64,000 nucleotides of DNA from assembly GCA_026417375.1 (NCBI GenBank), contig JAOADJ010000037.1, positions 1 to 64,000 on the forward strand. Reading direction: 5' to 3'. The stretch comes from Melioribacteraceae bacterium (lineage in GTDB: Bacteria > Bacteroidota > Ignavibacteria > Ignavibacteriales > Melioribacteraceae). The notes beneath the pieces are model-generated. The model searched no databases and was not told the DNA's origin. It worked only from the letters and a program-made list of their open reading frames with translations. A program made the translations under genes and the position numbers. Positions 43,747-52,863 of the stretch are shown piece after piece (the first letter of the stretch is position 1; each line of letters opens with the position of its first letter).

Positions 43747-44202
43747 TTAATTCAAAGTTATTTTATTAGATAACTCATTTTGATCATCTTGCTTTACAGG
43801 AAAATGTTTTTCCAAAATTTGACCAATTTTATTCAGACCAATTTTTAATCCATCTAAAAATTTTCCATTTCTAAAATTTTCTTGCATTTCATCTCGAATT
43901 GAATCCCAAGTATTTAGTTCAACTTTTTGATTTATCCCTTCATCAGCAAGAATGTAAAACTTTCGTTCTTCAAATAAAATAAATATCAATATACCTGTTT
44001 TATCTCGGGTGTTATGCATATTGAGTTTCTGAAATTCAATTTGAGCAAGTTCTTTCAAAGATTTTTTTCTTTCCGAAAAATTTTTTTTCTCTTTCATTGA
44101 AACGCGAACTTCCCCAGAAGTTTTAGATTCAATTTTTTTTATTTCATTAGAAATTCTTAAGAAATCATCATCAGAAAAAAAATTATAAATAATATTTTCC
44201 AT
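43747..44202 (-). CDS. TPM domain protein (cytosolic)
   Basis: A 151-residue TPM (TLP18.3/Psb32/MOLO-1) domain without signal or membrane segments. The SGEVRVSM start, RDKTGILIFILFEERKFYILAD strand pair (read as TGILIFILFEERKF then YILAD) and the MQENFRNGKFLDGL helix are typical. TPM proteins of this short kind are often annotated as putative phosphatases; the function is not settled. The gene is next to the MBL gene on the same strand and divergent from gpmA. Confidence 0.75.
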   Translation of the reverse strand: MENIIYNFFSDDDFLRISNEIKKIESKTSGEVRVSMKEKKNFSERKKSLKELAQIEFQKLNMHNTRDKTGILIFILFEERKFYILADEGINQKVELNTWDSIRDEMQENFRNGKFLDGLKIGLNKIGQILEKHFPVKQDDQNELSNKITLN

Positions 44203-44266
44203 TTTTTACACCTAAATTTTAAGTAAAGATAATCTAAGTAAATATGAAATCAAATTAACAATCATT

Positions 44267-44274
44267 TATATTTG
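44267..44274 (+). promoter_or_regulatory. Bacteroidota-type -7 promoter box before gpmA
   Basis: TATATTTG fits the TAnnTTTG consensus exactly, 30 bases before the gpmA ATG. The -33 element, ATG at 44244-44246 with a 20-base spacer, is only a partial match. Confidence 0.4.
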
Positions 44275-44303
44275 AATGTCAAATTAATAATTATGAGGAA
44301 AAA

Positions 44304-45050
44304 ATGTATAAAGTAGTTTTATTGCGTCACGGCGAAAGTGAATGGAACAAATTAAATCTTTTTACAGGTTGGACAGATGTAGATTTATCAGAAAAAGGAA
44401 TTGAAGAAGCAAAACAAGCTGGTAAAGTATTAAAACAAGAAGGTTATACTTTTGATATTGCATTTACATCTGTGTTAAAAAGAGCAATTAAAACTTTGAA
44501 CTTTGCTTTAGAAGAACTCGACTTACTTTGGATTCCGGTAATTAAAAACTGGAGATTAAACGAAAGACATTATGGAGCATTACAAGGATTAAACAAAGCA
44601 GAAACAGCAGAAAAATATGGTAATGAAAAAGTTAAAGTTTGGAGAAGAAGTTATGATGTTCCACCGCCAGCATTGGAAGAGAATGATGAACGTTATCCCG
44701 GAAAAGATCCAAGATATGCTGACTTAGATAAAAAAGATGTTCCACTTACCGAAAGCTTAAAATTAACAGTCGATAGATTTTTACCATATTGGTTTGATAC
44801 AATTGCTCCAACTATTAAAAGTGGAAAAAAAGTTATCATTGCGGCACATGGCAATAGTTTACGTGCATTAGTTAAATATCTTGATAATATTTCTGAAGAA
44901 GAAATTACTGAATTAAATATTCCTACAGGAATCCCTTTGGTCTATGAATTAGATGAAAATTTAAAACCAATAAAGCATTATTATTTAGGAGATCAGGAAG
45001 CAATAAATGCTGCAATTAATGCCGTTGCAAAACAAACTGAAAAAAAATAA
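44304..45050 (+). CDS. gpmA: 2,3-bisphosphoglycerate-dependent phosphoglycerate mutase
   Basis: A 248-residue histidine phosphatase-fold enzyme of glycolysis that interconverts 3- and 2-phosphoglycerate. [10 protein letters not shown] at residues 6-15 contains the phospho-histidine, and [20 protein letters not shown] and the [10 protein letters not shown] second-histidine motif are all there. The length equals E. coli GpmA. It has its own promoter-like box and a strong hairpin just after the stop, so it is probably monocistronic. Confidence 0.97.
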   Translation: MYKVVLLRHGESEWNKLNLFTGWTDVDLSEKGIEEAKQAGKVLKQEGYTFDIAFTSVLKRAIKTLNFALEELDLLWIPVIKNWRLNERHYGALQGLNKAETAEKYGNEKVKVWRRSYDVPPPALEENDERYPGKDPRYADLDKKDVPLTESLKLTVDRFLPYWFDTIAPTIKSGKKVIIAAHGNSLRALVKYLDNISEEEITELNIPTGIPLVYELDENLKPIKHYYLGDQEAINAAINAVAKQTEKK

Positions 45051-45090
45051 ATAATAGTCAGTCCAATTATTTATTGGACTGACTATTATT
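45050..45090 (+). terminator. Strong hairpin terminator after gpmA
   Basis: A perfect 18-base stem beginning in the last base of the stop codon (left arm 45050-45067, right arm 45073-45090, five-base loop), rich in AATAATAG at the base and GTCAGTCC toward the loop. It ends the gpmA transcript. Confidence 0.88.
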
Positions 45091-45103
45091 ATTAAAAATT
45101 ATC

Positions 45104-45132
45104 TTGAATAAATTTTTTTAATCATCTATAAT
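45104..45132 (+). promoter_or_regulatory. Sigma-70-like promoter of the PorV-like gene
   Basis: TTGAAT at 45104-45109 and TATAAT at 45127-45132 with a 17-base spacer. The -10 is a perfect match and the -35 fits four of six. It lies about 60 bases before the start codon, so the mRNA would have a leader of about 55 bases. Confidence 0.5.
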
Positions 45133-45195
45133 TGCAAAAGTAATAAGGAGAAAAGAACGATAGAATTATACTTCGTTTAAAGAAAGGAAATGAAA

Positions 45196-46221
45196 ATGAA
45201 ACGTTACATATTTATCATTTTAATTTTATCGTTCAGTTCAATATACTCTCAAACTGTTATTGGAAAATATGCAGGTGAATTTTTAACAATTGGAGTTGGT
45301 GGAAGAGCATCTGCATTGGGAAGCGCAAATATTGCAATTGTTAACGATGTAACTGCTGGTTATTGGAATCCCGCCGGATTAGCAAAATTAAATTATCCCC
45401 AAATTTCATTAATGCACGAAGAACATTTTGGAAACTTGGTAAATTATAATTATGGTGCTGTTGCAATACCTTATGAAAAAGATTTGAGTTTTGGAGTTAG
45501 TGTAATTCGTTTAAGTGTTGATGGAATCCCTGACACTCGTAATGCTCTATATGATGCAAATGGTGATGGAGTTTTAGATATTCATACTGATAGATTAGAT
45601 TATTCTAAGATTACAGAATTTAATAACTCAGATTGGGCTGCATATTTTTCTTTTGCAAAAAGACAAACAGAAAATTTTTACTGGGGTGCTAATATAAAAT
45701 TAATTGCAAGAGATATAGCTGAATTCAGTGCATTCGGAATTGGTTTTGATGCTGGTGTTTATTACAATCCATTAGAAAATATTCATCTTGCTGCAGTATT
45801 ACACGATGCTACAACTACATTGGTTGCATGGAGTACAGGAAGAAATGAATTAATAACTCCTACATTAAAACTTGGTGCTGCTTATGAACTTGAGGCATTT
45901 GCTGGTAGAATTTTACCAATAGTTGATTTTGATATAAGATTTGAAAATAGAAAAACAGCTTCTATCTTTAATATTGGTGCAATTAGCATTGATCCTCACT
46001 TTGGATTGGAATATAAATTTAAAAATCTTTTTGCTATTCGTGGAGGTTATAACGAAGTAAAACAAATTACGGTTGGTGCTGGTATATTTTTACCCAAACT
46101 TCAAATTGATTATTCATTTGCAAGATTTAACCAAAATGAATCCGAAAGATTACCCGATACTCATCGCATTTCTTTAATACTTACTTTAGAAGAACCAAGA
46201 TTTTTAAGAAAAATTGATTAA
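45196..46221 (+). CDS. PorV/PorQ-like outer-membrane beta-barrel protein
   Basis: A 341-residue exported protein with a signal peptide (RYIFIILILSFSSIYS). The mature N-terminus AGEFLTIGVGGRASALG and the NPAGLAKL segment are the marks of the PorV/PorQ (UPF0164) family, FadL-like barrels; PorV takes part in type IX secretion by shuttling cargo from the translocon to the attachment complex. I chose the second ATG of an ATG-AAA-ATG pair because AAGG lies 8 bases upstream of it. Whether this copy works in type IX secretion or has another role is not clear, as Ignavibacteria usually encode several paralogues. Confidence 0.82.
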   Translation: MKRYIFIILILSFSSIYSQTVIGKYAGEFLTIGVGGRASALGSANIAIVNDVTAGYWNPAGLAKLNYPQISLMHEEHFGNLVNYNYGAVAIPYEKDLSFGVSVIRLSVDGIPDTRNALYDANGDGVLDIHTDRLDYSKITEFNNSDWAAYFSFAKRQTENFYWGANIKLIARDIAEFSAFGIGFDAGVYYNPLENIHLAAVLHDATTTLVAWSTGRNELITPTLKLGAAYELEAFAGRILPIVDFDIRFENRKTASIFNIGAISIDPHFGLEYKFKNLFAIRGGYNEVKQITVGAGIFLPKLQIDYSFARFNQNESERLPDTHRISLILTLEEPRFLRKID

Positions 46222-46234
46222 CTAATTACTTATA

Positions 46235-46789
46235 ATGAAAAAATATTCTATATCATTTCTGATTATTTGTTTAATTCAATTAACTAAATGTTCATCCTCA
46301 AATTCAATTTATGATTCAAATGAAAAACTTAGCAACGATTATGTTATTTCAAAACACTCAAGTTTAAAACTTCAAATACCAATAGGTTGGTTTAAAGCTG
46401 AAGAGGAACAAGAAAATAACTTTGATTTTTGGCTTGTTAAAAATGATTATACGGCAACAATTAAATTATTTATAATCAATTTATCTGATGAATTAAAAAA
46501 TGATTCGTTGAAAACAGATGTAAAAAGTATTGCAGAAATAGAAATGGATTTAATCAGGAATAAATTTAAGAATAACTTTAAAGGATTTAATAATATCGAA
46601 AAGTTTAGTCTTAATGATAAAATCTGTTTTGCTTTCGAATTTTTAGATGAACACTCAAATCCAACACGCATAATAATATTTAAGTATCAAAATCAATTTT
46701 ATGAAGTATCTGCGTCAACAAAAAATATTTCCACACAACAAGAAATTTTTTCAATACAAAACACAATAATAAAATCAATTCATCTATAA
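46235..46789 (+). CDS. Hypothetical lipoprotein
   Basis: A 184-residue protein with a lipoprotein signal ending LTKCSSS (Cys near residue 19). The mature part contains a KLQIPIGWFKAEEE strand seen in periplasmic proteins of the PsbP/DUF1795-like fold, but I cannot assign it surely. It sits 14 bases after the PorV-like gene and 19 before the TonB-domain gene; the three may be one operon. Function unknown. Confidence 0.55.
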   Translation: MKKYSISFLIICLIQLTKCSSSNSIYDSNEKLSNDYVISKHSSLKLQIPIGWFKAEEEQENNFDFWLVKNDYTATIKLFIINLSDELKNDSLKTDVKSIAEIEMDLIRNKFKNNFKGFNNIEKFSLNDKICFAFEFLDEHSNPTRIIIFKYQNQFYEVSASTKNISTQQEIFSIQNTIIKSIHL

Positions 46790-46807
46790 TTAAACAAAAG
46801 AGGTATT

Positions 46808-47155
46808 ATGAAACTAAAAAGCATATTTATTTTTCTTTTACTTGCTCCAATAACATTGACAGTTTTTGCTCAAAAACAAGGTGATAAATCACCAATGCCA
46901 ATTGGTGGAATGGAAGCTGTTGCAAAAAAGGTTGTTTATCCAGATGAAATAAAAGGAAAAAATATTAAGGGGGATGTTCAGGTAATGGTAACTGTTGATT
47001 CAACAGGAGCAATACTTGCAACTAAAATTCATAAAGCATTACATCCTGCTTGCGATTCAGCAGCTGTAAAAGCTGTTCGTTCTGTTAAGTTCAAACCGGG
47101 TGAAAAAAACGGGAAGAAAGCAGTTAAAAAAGTAATTATCCCAATTAATTTCTAA
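46808..47155 (+). CDS. Exported stand-alone TonB C-terminal domain protein
   Basis: A 115-residue protein with a signal peptide (IFIFLLLAPITLTVFA) and one TonB C-terminal domain: GGMEAVAKKVVYPDEIK, GDVQVMVTVDSTG, a PACDSAAVKAVRS helix and KKVIIPINF. Unlike a real TonB, there is no N-terminal anchor and no proline-rich arm. Such solo domains may bind TonB boxes or peptidoglycan; function is not known. It is followed by a hairpin and then by a full TonB gene with a related C-terminal domain. Confidence 0.82.
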   Translation: MKLKSIFIFLLLAPITLTVFAQKQGDKSPMPIGGMEAVAKKVVYPDEIKGKNIKGDVQVMVTVDSTGAILATKIHKALHPACDSAAVKAVRSVKFKPGEKNGKKAVKKVIIPINF

Positions 47156-47159
47156 ATTA

Positions 47160-47196
47160 TGCTTGAACACAAAATAAATAATTTTGTGTTCAAGCA
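47160..47196 (+). terminator. Hairpin terminator after the solo TonB-domain gene
   Basis: A perfect 16-base stem (TGCTTGAACACAAAAT and complement) with a five-base loop, then TTTTC. It starts five bases beyond the stop codon and separates this gene from the TonB gene. Confidence 0.88.
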
Positions 47197-47241
47197 TTTT
47201 CTTCTTTATTGAAAAAAATTATTAAAACATATAAGTAAGTT

Positions 47242-47931
47242 GTGAATTTCAAAAGTAATATTAATAGTTATGGTGCGTTCGAATTAAAAAGAATTTATTT
47301 GAAAAATTATTCTTTTGGTTTTGCCATCGCTATTATAATTCATCTTATAGTTTTAATTATTTTGAATAATATATTAAAAGAAACATCTCAACAAATAGTA
47401 AAAGAAAAATATGAAGTAATAAATTATGTTGAACTTGGTCCGCCACCTTCAATAATTGAAAATATCTCACAATCAGTTCCTCAAACATCAAAACCAACTT
47501 TTGGAAATTTAAAGCCAGCAAAAAAAGGGGAAGAAACTTCAGAGTTCGAAATTCCTAAAGAATCAAATCAAATTGGGAATGTTAAAGTTGAAGAATCAAA
47601 ATTAACCGAGAAAAAAACAGAAGCTATTGATGAAACTTATTATGTTTCTGTAGATGTTATGCCAGAACCATTTGGAGGATTTGAAAAACTTCAACAAAAC
47701 GTTAATTATCCTGAAGAAGCAAAAAAAAATTCTATAATTGGAAAAGTTTTTGTCAAAGCATTTATTAATGAAAATGGAGAAGTAACAAAAACAGAATTAA
47801 TTAAAGGATTAGGTTTTGGTTGCGATGACGAAGCTATTTGGTTAATAAAAAATACCCGCTTTCGTGCCGGGAAAAAAAATGGAAAGCCAGTTAAAGTACA
47901 AATGGTTATTCCAATTACTTTTCGTCCTTAA
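47242..47931 (+). CDS. tonB: Energy transducer TonB
   Basis: A 229-residue inner-membrane protein: a short cytosolic start, one transmembrane helix at about 26-46 (FGFAIAIIIHLIVLIIL), a periplasmic linker of about 90 residues with moderate Pro and Lys content, and a TonB C-terminal domain from about 143 (EPFGGFEKLQQNVNYPEEAK) to VIPITF. It couples the ExbBD proton channel to outer-membrane receptors; exbBD are not in the window. The start codon is a GTG at 47242. The gene overlaps the convergent TonB-dependent receptor gene by 17 bases, so the two are physically paired. Confidence 0.85.
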   Translation: MNFKSNINSYGAFELKRIYLKNYSFGFAIAIIIHLIVLIILNNILKETSQQIVKEKYEVINYVELGPPPSIIENISQSVPQTSKPTFGNLKPAKKGEETSEFEIPKESNQIGNVKVEESKLTEKKTEAIDETYYVSVDVMPEPFGGFEKLQQNVNYPEEAKKNSIIGKVFVKAFINENGEVTKTELIKGLGFGCDDEAIWLIKNTRFRAGKKNGKPVKVQMVIPITFRP

Positions 47932-49726
47932 ATTCAAATGAATATTTTAGCCCTGCCGAAATCCATCTGCCTGGTAAAATAACTCCCGGAAAATCAAAAT
48001 AAGTTTTGTTAAATAAATTTGTAGCCCTGATTAGAAAAGTGAAACTGTTAAAGGATTTTAATATTTGAGCATCAACTAAAATTCTGGAAGCATAATTTTC
48101 TCTATTTTCAAATCGAATTATAAAATCAAATTCAGAGTTAAAAACAAAATTGTTATTAAATGTGAGAATAAGCTGATGTTTGAAATATTCTAATAAATAT
48201 TTTGATTCATAAATACCAGAATTTCTGTTAGAAGAAAGATATGTATAGTCAACCTTAAAATTTTTAGTTGGTATAATTTCATTTATGAATTTAGGATTTA
48301 AGTTTACAGAAATTTCAAAACCAAGAGTTTTTAAGTTAGTAACATTTTCAACTTTCCATGGATTATTTTTATTCAGTCTAACCCAATCGATAAGATTATT
48401 ACCATCCTTTAAAAAGATTGAACCATTAATTCTGTAAAAATCAGTGAAATAATCTAAACCAATTTCATAATTGTTTGATTGTTCAAATTGAAGATTTGGA
48501 TTTCCTAAGTTAGCAGGACTTACATAATAAAGTTCTGTATATGTTGGAACCCGGAATGATTTTCCTAAACTTGTGAATAGTTTTAAATTATCATTAACAT
48601 AATAACTAATATCAAGTCCAGGCCAAAACTTTAATTTTATATTTGGATATTGATATAAATACAAACCAAATGAAACCGAAAAATTATTTTTGTTAATAAC
48701 ATTATGTTCAGAAAAAAATCCAAATTGATTTCTTTTATGTTTGCCTAAATTTGAACTGCTGATTTTATCTTCAACATAATCAAAACCAAATGAAGTATTT
48801 CCTAAAGATGAATTAAAATTGAATTGAACATCAAAACCATATAACTCTGAAAAGTGAGTGTTATGATTCCAATCGGGTCGAGTGAAATCTAAATGGTAAT
48901 CATCAAAATTATTTCTGTAAAAAATTTTAGTTACAAGATTTGAATTTTCGAATTGAAAATCAGTTTTAAGATTAGCAATTCTAGTTAATGTTCTTTCGAA
49001 TTGATTTGGAAAACGATCGGAATAAAAACTATTTGCTCCAAATTTTTTATCAACATAACCAACAAAAAAATTTATAAAAGTTTTATTCGTAACAATATTT
49101 TGAGTAAACGAGAATAAATCATTTTGAAAATTTGTATTGAAGCGATAACCATCAGATTTTTTTCTTGAGATGTAAAAAGAATTATTTAATGAAGAATTTA
49201 ATGCAAATGAAATATCGAATAGACCATTTTCACCAGCAAGTGTATTTAATGAAAAACCATTTTTAAAATTTTTCTTTGTAATAAAATTTATAGCTCCACT
49301 AAAAGCATTTGCTCCAAAAACTTTTGTTCCATTTCCCCTTAAAATTTCAATTCTTTCAATATTATCAAGATTGATTGGAATATTTAAATTGTGATGACCT
49401 GTTTGAGGATCAATCATTTTGACACCATCAATAAGAATTAATGTTTGTTCAAATGTTCCACCACGAATAGAAATATCGGATTGCATTCCTTCAATTCCCC
49501 GTGTACGAACTTCAACCCCGTTGATGTATTTCAATAAATCTGAAAAATTACTTGCTGGTAAAAATTCAATTTGTTTTGAAGTTATAATAGAAACATTTCT
49601 TGATAAGTTCTCAAATTGAATTGGAATTCTACTACCTGAAATAACAATTTCATTAAAATTGTAAATTTTATTTTGTGCTGACAAAATAGAAGTAAAAAGA
49701 AAAATTATAAATGAAATTTTTTTCAT
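47915..49726 (-). CDS. TonB-dependent outer-membrane receptor (BtuB-like)
   Basis: A 603-residue receptor with signal peptide (SFIIFLFTSILSA). The NEIVISGSRIP stretch serves as the TonB box, followed by the plug domain (VSIITSKQIEFLPASNFSDLL, seen as VSIITSKQ.. then LLKYINGVEVRTRG, IRGGTFEQTLILIDG) and a 22-strand barrel ending in ISAGLKYSFEF. The length and plug wording are like BtuB/vitamin or small-ligand receptors. No cobalamin riboswitch is seen in its leader, so the ligand is open. Its 5' flank carries a large palindrome (49745-49879). The 3' end overlaps tonB. Confidence 0.88.
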   Translation of the reverse strand: MKKISFIIFLFTSILSAQNKIYNFNEIVISGSRIPIQFENLSRNVSIITSKQIEFLPASNFSDLLKYINGVEVRTRGIEGMQSDISIRGGTFEQTLILIDGVKMIDPQTGHHNLNIPINLDNIERIEILRGNGTKVFGANAFSGAINFITKKNFKNGFSLNTLAGENGLFDISFALNSSLNNSFYISRKKSDGYRFNTNFQNDLFSFTQNIVTNKTFINFFVGYVDKKFGANSFYSDRFPNQFERTLTRIANLKTDFQFENSNLVTKIFYRNNFDDYHLDFTRPDWNHNTHFSELYGFDVQFNFNSSLGNTSFGFDYVEDKISSSNLGKHKRNQFGFFSEHNVINKNNFSVSFGLYLYQYPNIKLKFWPGLDISYYVNDNLKLFTSLGKSFRVPTYTELYYVSPANLGNPNLQFEQSNNYEIGLDYFTDFYRINGSIFLKDGNNLIDWVRLNKNNPWKVENVTNLKTLGFEISVNLNPKFINEIIPTKNFKVDYTYLSSNRNSGIYESKYLLEYFKHQLILTFNNNFVFNSEFDFIIRFENRENYASRILVDAQILKSFNSFTFLIRATNLFNKTYFDFPGVILPGRWISAGLKYSFEFKDEK

Positions 49727-49744
49727 GACTCTTTTTAAAAATGA

Positions 49745-49879
49745 AAAACTCTTTTTATTGTGATCAAGAGAGTAACTTTGTGCGGGAATAAATTGAAAAA
49801 TAATTTATTCAATAACGGTAAAACGAAATTAATATTTACCGTAACACAAAGTAACTCAAAGAGCAATAAAAAGAGTTTT
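49745..49879. repeat. 135-bp multi-armed palindromic element
   Basis: The element has 16-base perfect terminal inverted repeats (49745-49760 and 49864-49879), then a second pair of arms (49771-49782 and 49845-49856, 11 of 12 paired). Inside these lie two hairpins side by side: 49786-49794 with 49802-49810 (9 of 9) and 49815-49822 with 49835-49842 (8 of 8). Read on the minus strand the arms carry CTTTGAG-TTA-CTTTGTG-TTA, a spaced repeat. It lies between rseP and the receptor gene, in the leader of the latter. It may be a MITE-like repeat, or a structured leader; no coding frame is seen. Confidence 0.75.
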
Positions 49880-49887
49880 GTTAAAAA

Positions 49888-51243
49888 TTATAAATTGATT
49901 ATGTCTGAATAAAGAATAAATGCCATTAATAAAAGTAAAAGTACAAAGCCAGTATTTTGAATTACCATTTTAACTTTCACAGGTAATTCTCTTTTCAGTA
50001 AACCTTCAATTAAAATTATGACAAAATGACCACCATCTAAAACAGGAAAAGGAAGAATATTTATAATTGCTAAACTTAAACTTAACATTGCAAGAAAATA
50101 TAAGAATGAGGTAATTCCGGTATCCGCAGATTTTACAGCGTATTGAGCAATTTTAACCGGACCACCAAAAGCCTGATTAAAAGCGAGCTTTCCAGTAATT
50201 ACATTCTTTAAGGTAACAAAAGTTAAAATAGTATATTGACCAACATTATTAATTGCATGAACAAAAGAACCGACAAAACCATATGTTTTATATTCAATTT
50301 CTCCCACAAATGCAGTTGAATGAGAAATTCCAATTAATCCTTCTGCACTAGGTTTTACATTAACTTTTATAGTGTCTTTATCTCTCAATAATAATACAGG
50401 AAATGAATTATCTTTATTTGCTTTAACAATTTTGTTTATTTCTTCTCCTTCTTTTATTAAAATGTTATTCATCGAAATAATAAAATCACCGGGCTTAATT
50501 CCTGCTTCTTGTGCAGGAGAATTTTTTATTACATCAACAACAATTGGTTTAGTTGGATGTGGAAATAAGAAGAAACCATTTTGAATACTTTTATTTAATT
50601 CTTTTCTGTCAATAATCAGATTAACGATTTGTCCATCTCTTTCTAATTCAACCTTTGAATCTTTTGAAGAATTTTTTACCATTAAATTTTCAAGAACTTC
50701 ATCCCAGTTGTAAACTTTTTTATCGTTTATAGAAATTATTTTATCGAAAGATTTAAATCCAATTTTTGAAGCAACACTATTTTCATCAATTACAGAAACA
50801 GTAGTAGTTTTAAAGATTTGTTTACCCTGAAAGAAATTAATTCCCCAAAAAATTAAAACTGCCAAAGTTAAGTTCATCATTACACCAGCAGTAATAACAA
50901 ACAATTTCGCTAAAGTTGATTTTGCTCTAAATTCATACGGTTTAGGTTCTTCGTCAATAAATTTTGTATCCAGGCTTTCATCAATCATTCCAGCAATTTT
51001 AACATAACCACCCAATGGCAATAAACATAATCTATAATCTGTGTTTCCTTGACCATCCCAATCATTTGGTAAATCGCCAAAAGAAAAACCAGTAAGTTTA
51101 TTCCAACCAAAAAGTCTTTTGCCAAAACCAATTGCAAAAATATCAACTCTCATTTTGCTTAATTTAGCAGCAGCAAAATGACCGAACTCATGAACAAAAA
51201 CTAAAATTGCAATTGTAATAATGAAATAAATGATATAATCCAT
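49888..51243 (-). CDS. rseP: RseP-type site-2 intramembrane metalloprotease
   Basis: A 451-residue membrane protease. The zinc motif HEFGH is at about 18-22 in the first helix and the third ligand is in LDGGH near residue 405. Two PDZ-like regions fill about 125-290 (second one: NSPAQEAGIKPGDFIISMN). It cuts transmembrane segments, such as anti-sigma factors or signal peptides. The gene is nine bases after dxr on the same strand, a pairing found in many bacteria. The insert after GDLPNDWDGQGNTDYRLCLLPLGGYVK (read as DYRLCLLPLGGYVK) is of the usual Bacteroidota length. Confidence 0.95.
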   Translation of the reverse strand: MDYIIYFIITIAILVFVHEFGHFAAAKLSKMRVDIFAIGFGKRLFGWNKLTGFSFGDLPNDWDGQGNTDYRLCLLPLGGYVKIAGMIDESLDTKFIDEEPKPYEFRAKSTLAKLFVITAGVMMNLTLAVLIFWGINFFQGKQIFKTTTVSVIDENSVASKIGFKSFDKIISINDKKVYNWDEVLENLMVKNSSKDSKVELERDGQIVNLIIDRKELNKSIQNGFFLFPHPTKPIVVDVIKNSPAQEAGIKPGDFIISMNNILIKEGEEINKIVKANKDNSFPVLLLRDKDTIKVNVKPSAEGLIGISHSTAFVGEIEYKTYGFVGSFVHAINNVGQYTILTFVTLKNVITGKLAFNQAFGGPVKIAQYAVKSADTGITSFLYFLAMLSLSLAIINILPFPVLDGGHFVIILIEGLLKRELPVKVKMVIQNTGFVLLLLLMAFILYSDIINL

Positions 51244-51252
51244 AAACCCTAC

Positions 51253-52398
51253 TTAATTAATAATTGATTTTAAAAATTCACGTGTCTTATAATCAGCTTC
51301 AAAAACATCATCGATTTCAATTTTATATTTTTTATCAATTTTATTCAAAGCTAATTCAATTATTTCAGGAATCTGAGTGAATTTAATTTTACCTTTCAAA
51401 AAATTATCAACGGCAATTTCATTTGCTGCATTAAGAATACATGGTGAAGTTCCACCTTCTGAAATTACATCGTATGCAATTTTAAGACATACAAATTTAT
51501 TAAAATCGGGTTCAAAAAAGGAAAGATTTGAAATTTTTTTTAAATCTGTATTTACTTTTGAATATTTAAATCTTTCAGGATAAGTCAACGCATATAAAAT
51601 TGGTAACTTCATATCAGGAGTACTCAACTGAGCTTTGATTGAACCATCTGAAAATTCAACCATTGAATGTATAATAGATTGTGGATGAATTAAAACTTCA
51701 ATTTTATCTTTAGGAAGTTGAAATAACCAAAAGGCTTCAATTACTTCAAGACCTTTATTCATCATTGTGGCTGAATCTATAGTTATTTTATTTCCCATTT
51801 TCCAATTCGGATGATTTAATGCTTCTCCGATTGTAACATTTTTTAGCTCATCAATATTTTTGTTCAAAAAAGGACCGCCTGAAGCAGTTAATATAATTTT
51901 GTTAATGTGGTTTTTATTTTCTCCCACCAAACTTTGAAAAATAGCACTATGTTCCGAATCAACCGGAATTATTTCTGCACCATATTTTTCTAAAAGTTTA
52001 ATAATTATTTCACCAGCAACTACAAGAGTTTCTTTATTTGCCAATGCGATTCTTTTCTTAAGCTTTATTGCTTCAATTGTTGGCAATAAACCAGCAAAAC
52101 CAACCAAAGCTGTAACAAGTATATCATAATTGTTTCTTTTTACTAATTCAATGATTCCTTTGCTACCAACTAAAATTTCACATTTTCCATTTATTTTATC
52201 TTTAAGTTCGTTGGCTTTAATGTCGTCGCTTACGGCTACTGACTTAATATCAAATTCTTTAATTTGTCTTTCAAGTTCTTCTGTATTTTGATTTGCAGAA
52301 AGTCCGATTATCTGAAATTTATCGGGAAAAGCTCTTACAATTTCTAAAGTGCTTTGACCAATAGAACCAGTTGAACCAAGAACTAAAATTTTTTTCAT
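51253..52398 (-). CDS. dxr: 1-deoxy-D-xylulose 5-phosphate reductoisomerase
   Basis: A 381-residue enzyme of the MEP isoprenoid pathway; it turns DXP into MEP with NADPH and a divalent metal. The GSTGSIGQSTLEIV nucleotide loop opens the protein, LANKETLVVAGE follows near residue 120, and the metal-binding PVDSEHSAIFQ and SGGPF segments are present, with ATMMNKGLEVIEA near residue 220. Length is usual. It is transcribed into rseP and follows a small membrane protein gene by three bases. Confidence 0.97.
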   Translation of the reverse strand: MKKILVLGSTGSIGQSTLEIVRAFPDKFQIIGLSANQNTEELERQIKEFDIKSVAVSDDIKANELKDKINGKCEILVGSKGIIELVKRNNYDILVTALVGFAGLLPTIEAIKLKKRIALANKETLVVAGEIIIKLLEKYGAEIIPVDSEHSAIFQSLVGENKNHINKIILTASGGPFLNKNIDELKNVTIGEALNHPNWKMGNKITIDSATMMNKGLEVIEAFWLFQLPKDKIEVLIHPQSIIHSMVEFSDGSIKAQLSTPDMKLPILYALTYPERFKYSKVNTDLKKISNLSFFEPDFNKFVCLKIAYDVISEGGTSPCILNAANEIAVDNFLKGKIKFTQIPEIIELALNKIDKKYKIEIDDVFEADYKTREFLKSIIN

Positions 52399-52401
52399 TT
52401 A

Positions 52402-52863
52402 TTAACCGAGATATCTATGAGTTATCGCAAAAAGAAAATTTAATAAAACTATAACATTAATTATGTTGTTATATATAAAAAGTTTTTTCAGAATTACTTT
52501 TGCTTCTGTTGAACTTTGGAGTTCATTACTTTTTAACATTTCATTTCTTAACTTTTTTGCAGTTGGAATAATAAAAAGAGGAATAATAAATAATATTACA
52601 ACCATTAAAATTTGTTTAGTAGCAAGCCAATGATTATCAGTCATTCTGAAAAAACCATAACCACTATTTGTAACTAAAAGAATTCCGGTAAATATAATTC
52701 CTACTGCACTTAATGAACTTAACGTATTTACAATTTTTAAATACAAATCTAAAATTTTATTTGAAGTTAGAAGATGTTTACGTAAAAACAAATCAACAAT
52801 AAAATTTGAAATCCAAATTCCGGCAAAAATTATATGAAAAGTTAAAATTGTGTAGTAATACAT
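52402..52863 (-). CDS. Small four-helix membrane protein (DUF2269-like)
   Basis: A 153-residue integral membrane protein with four hydrophobic helices at about 5-25, 43-67, 84-103 and 130-148. The FHIIFAGIWISNF start and the WLATKQILMVVILFII segment resemble DUF2269/CopD-like predicted membrane proteins that often carry haem-binding histidines; His9 could be such. It is the first gene of the unit with dxr and rseP. Function unknown. Confidence 0.6.
   Translation of the reverse strand: MYYYTILTFHIIFAGIWISNFIVDLFLRKHLLTSNKILDLYLKIVNTLSSLSAVGIIFTGILLVTNSGYGFFRMTDNHWLATKQILMVVILFIIPLFIIPTAKKLRNEMLKSNELQSSTEAKVILKKLFIYNNIINVIVLLNFLFAITHRYLG

Noticed and set aside
49727-49887. Cobalamin riboswitch upstream of the BtuB-like receptor
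   Set aside because: I looked for the conserved B12 box and core on the minus strand and found none; the region is filled by a large palindrome instead.
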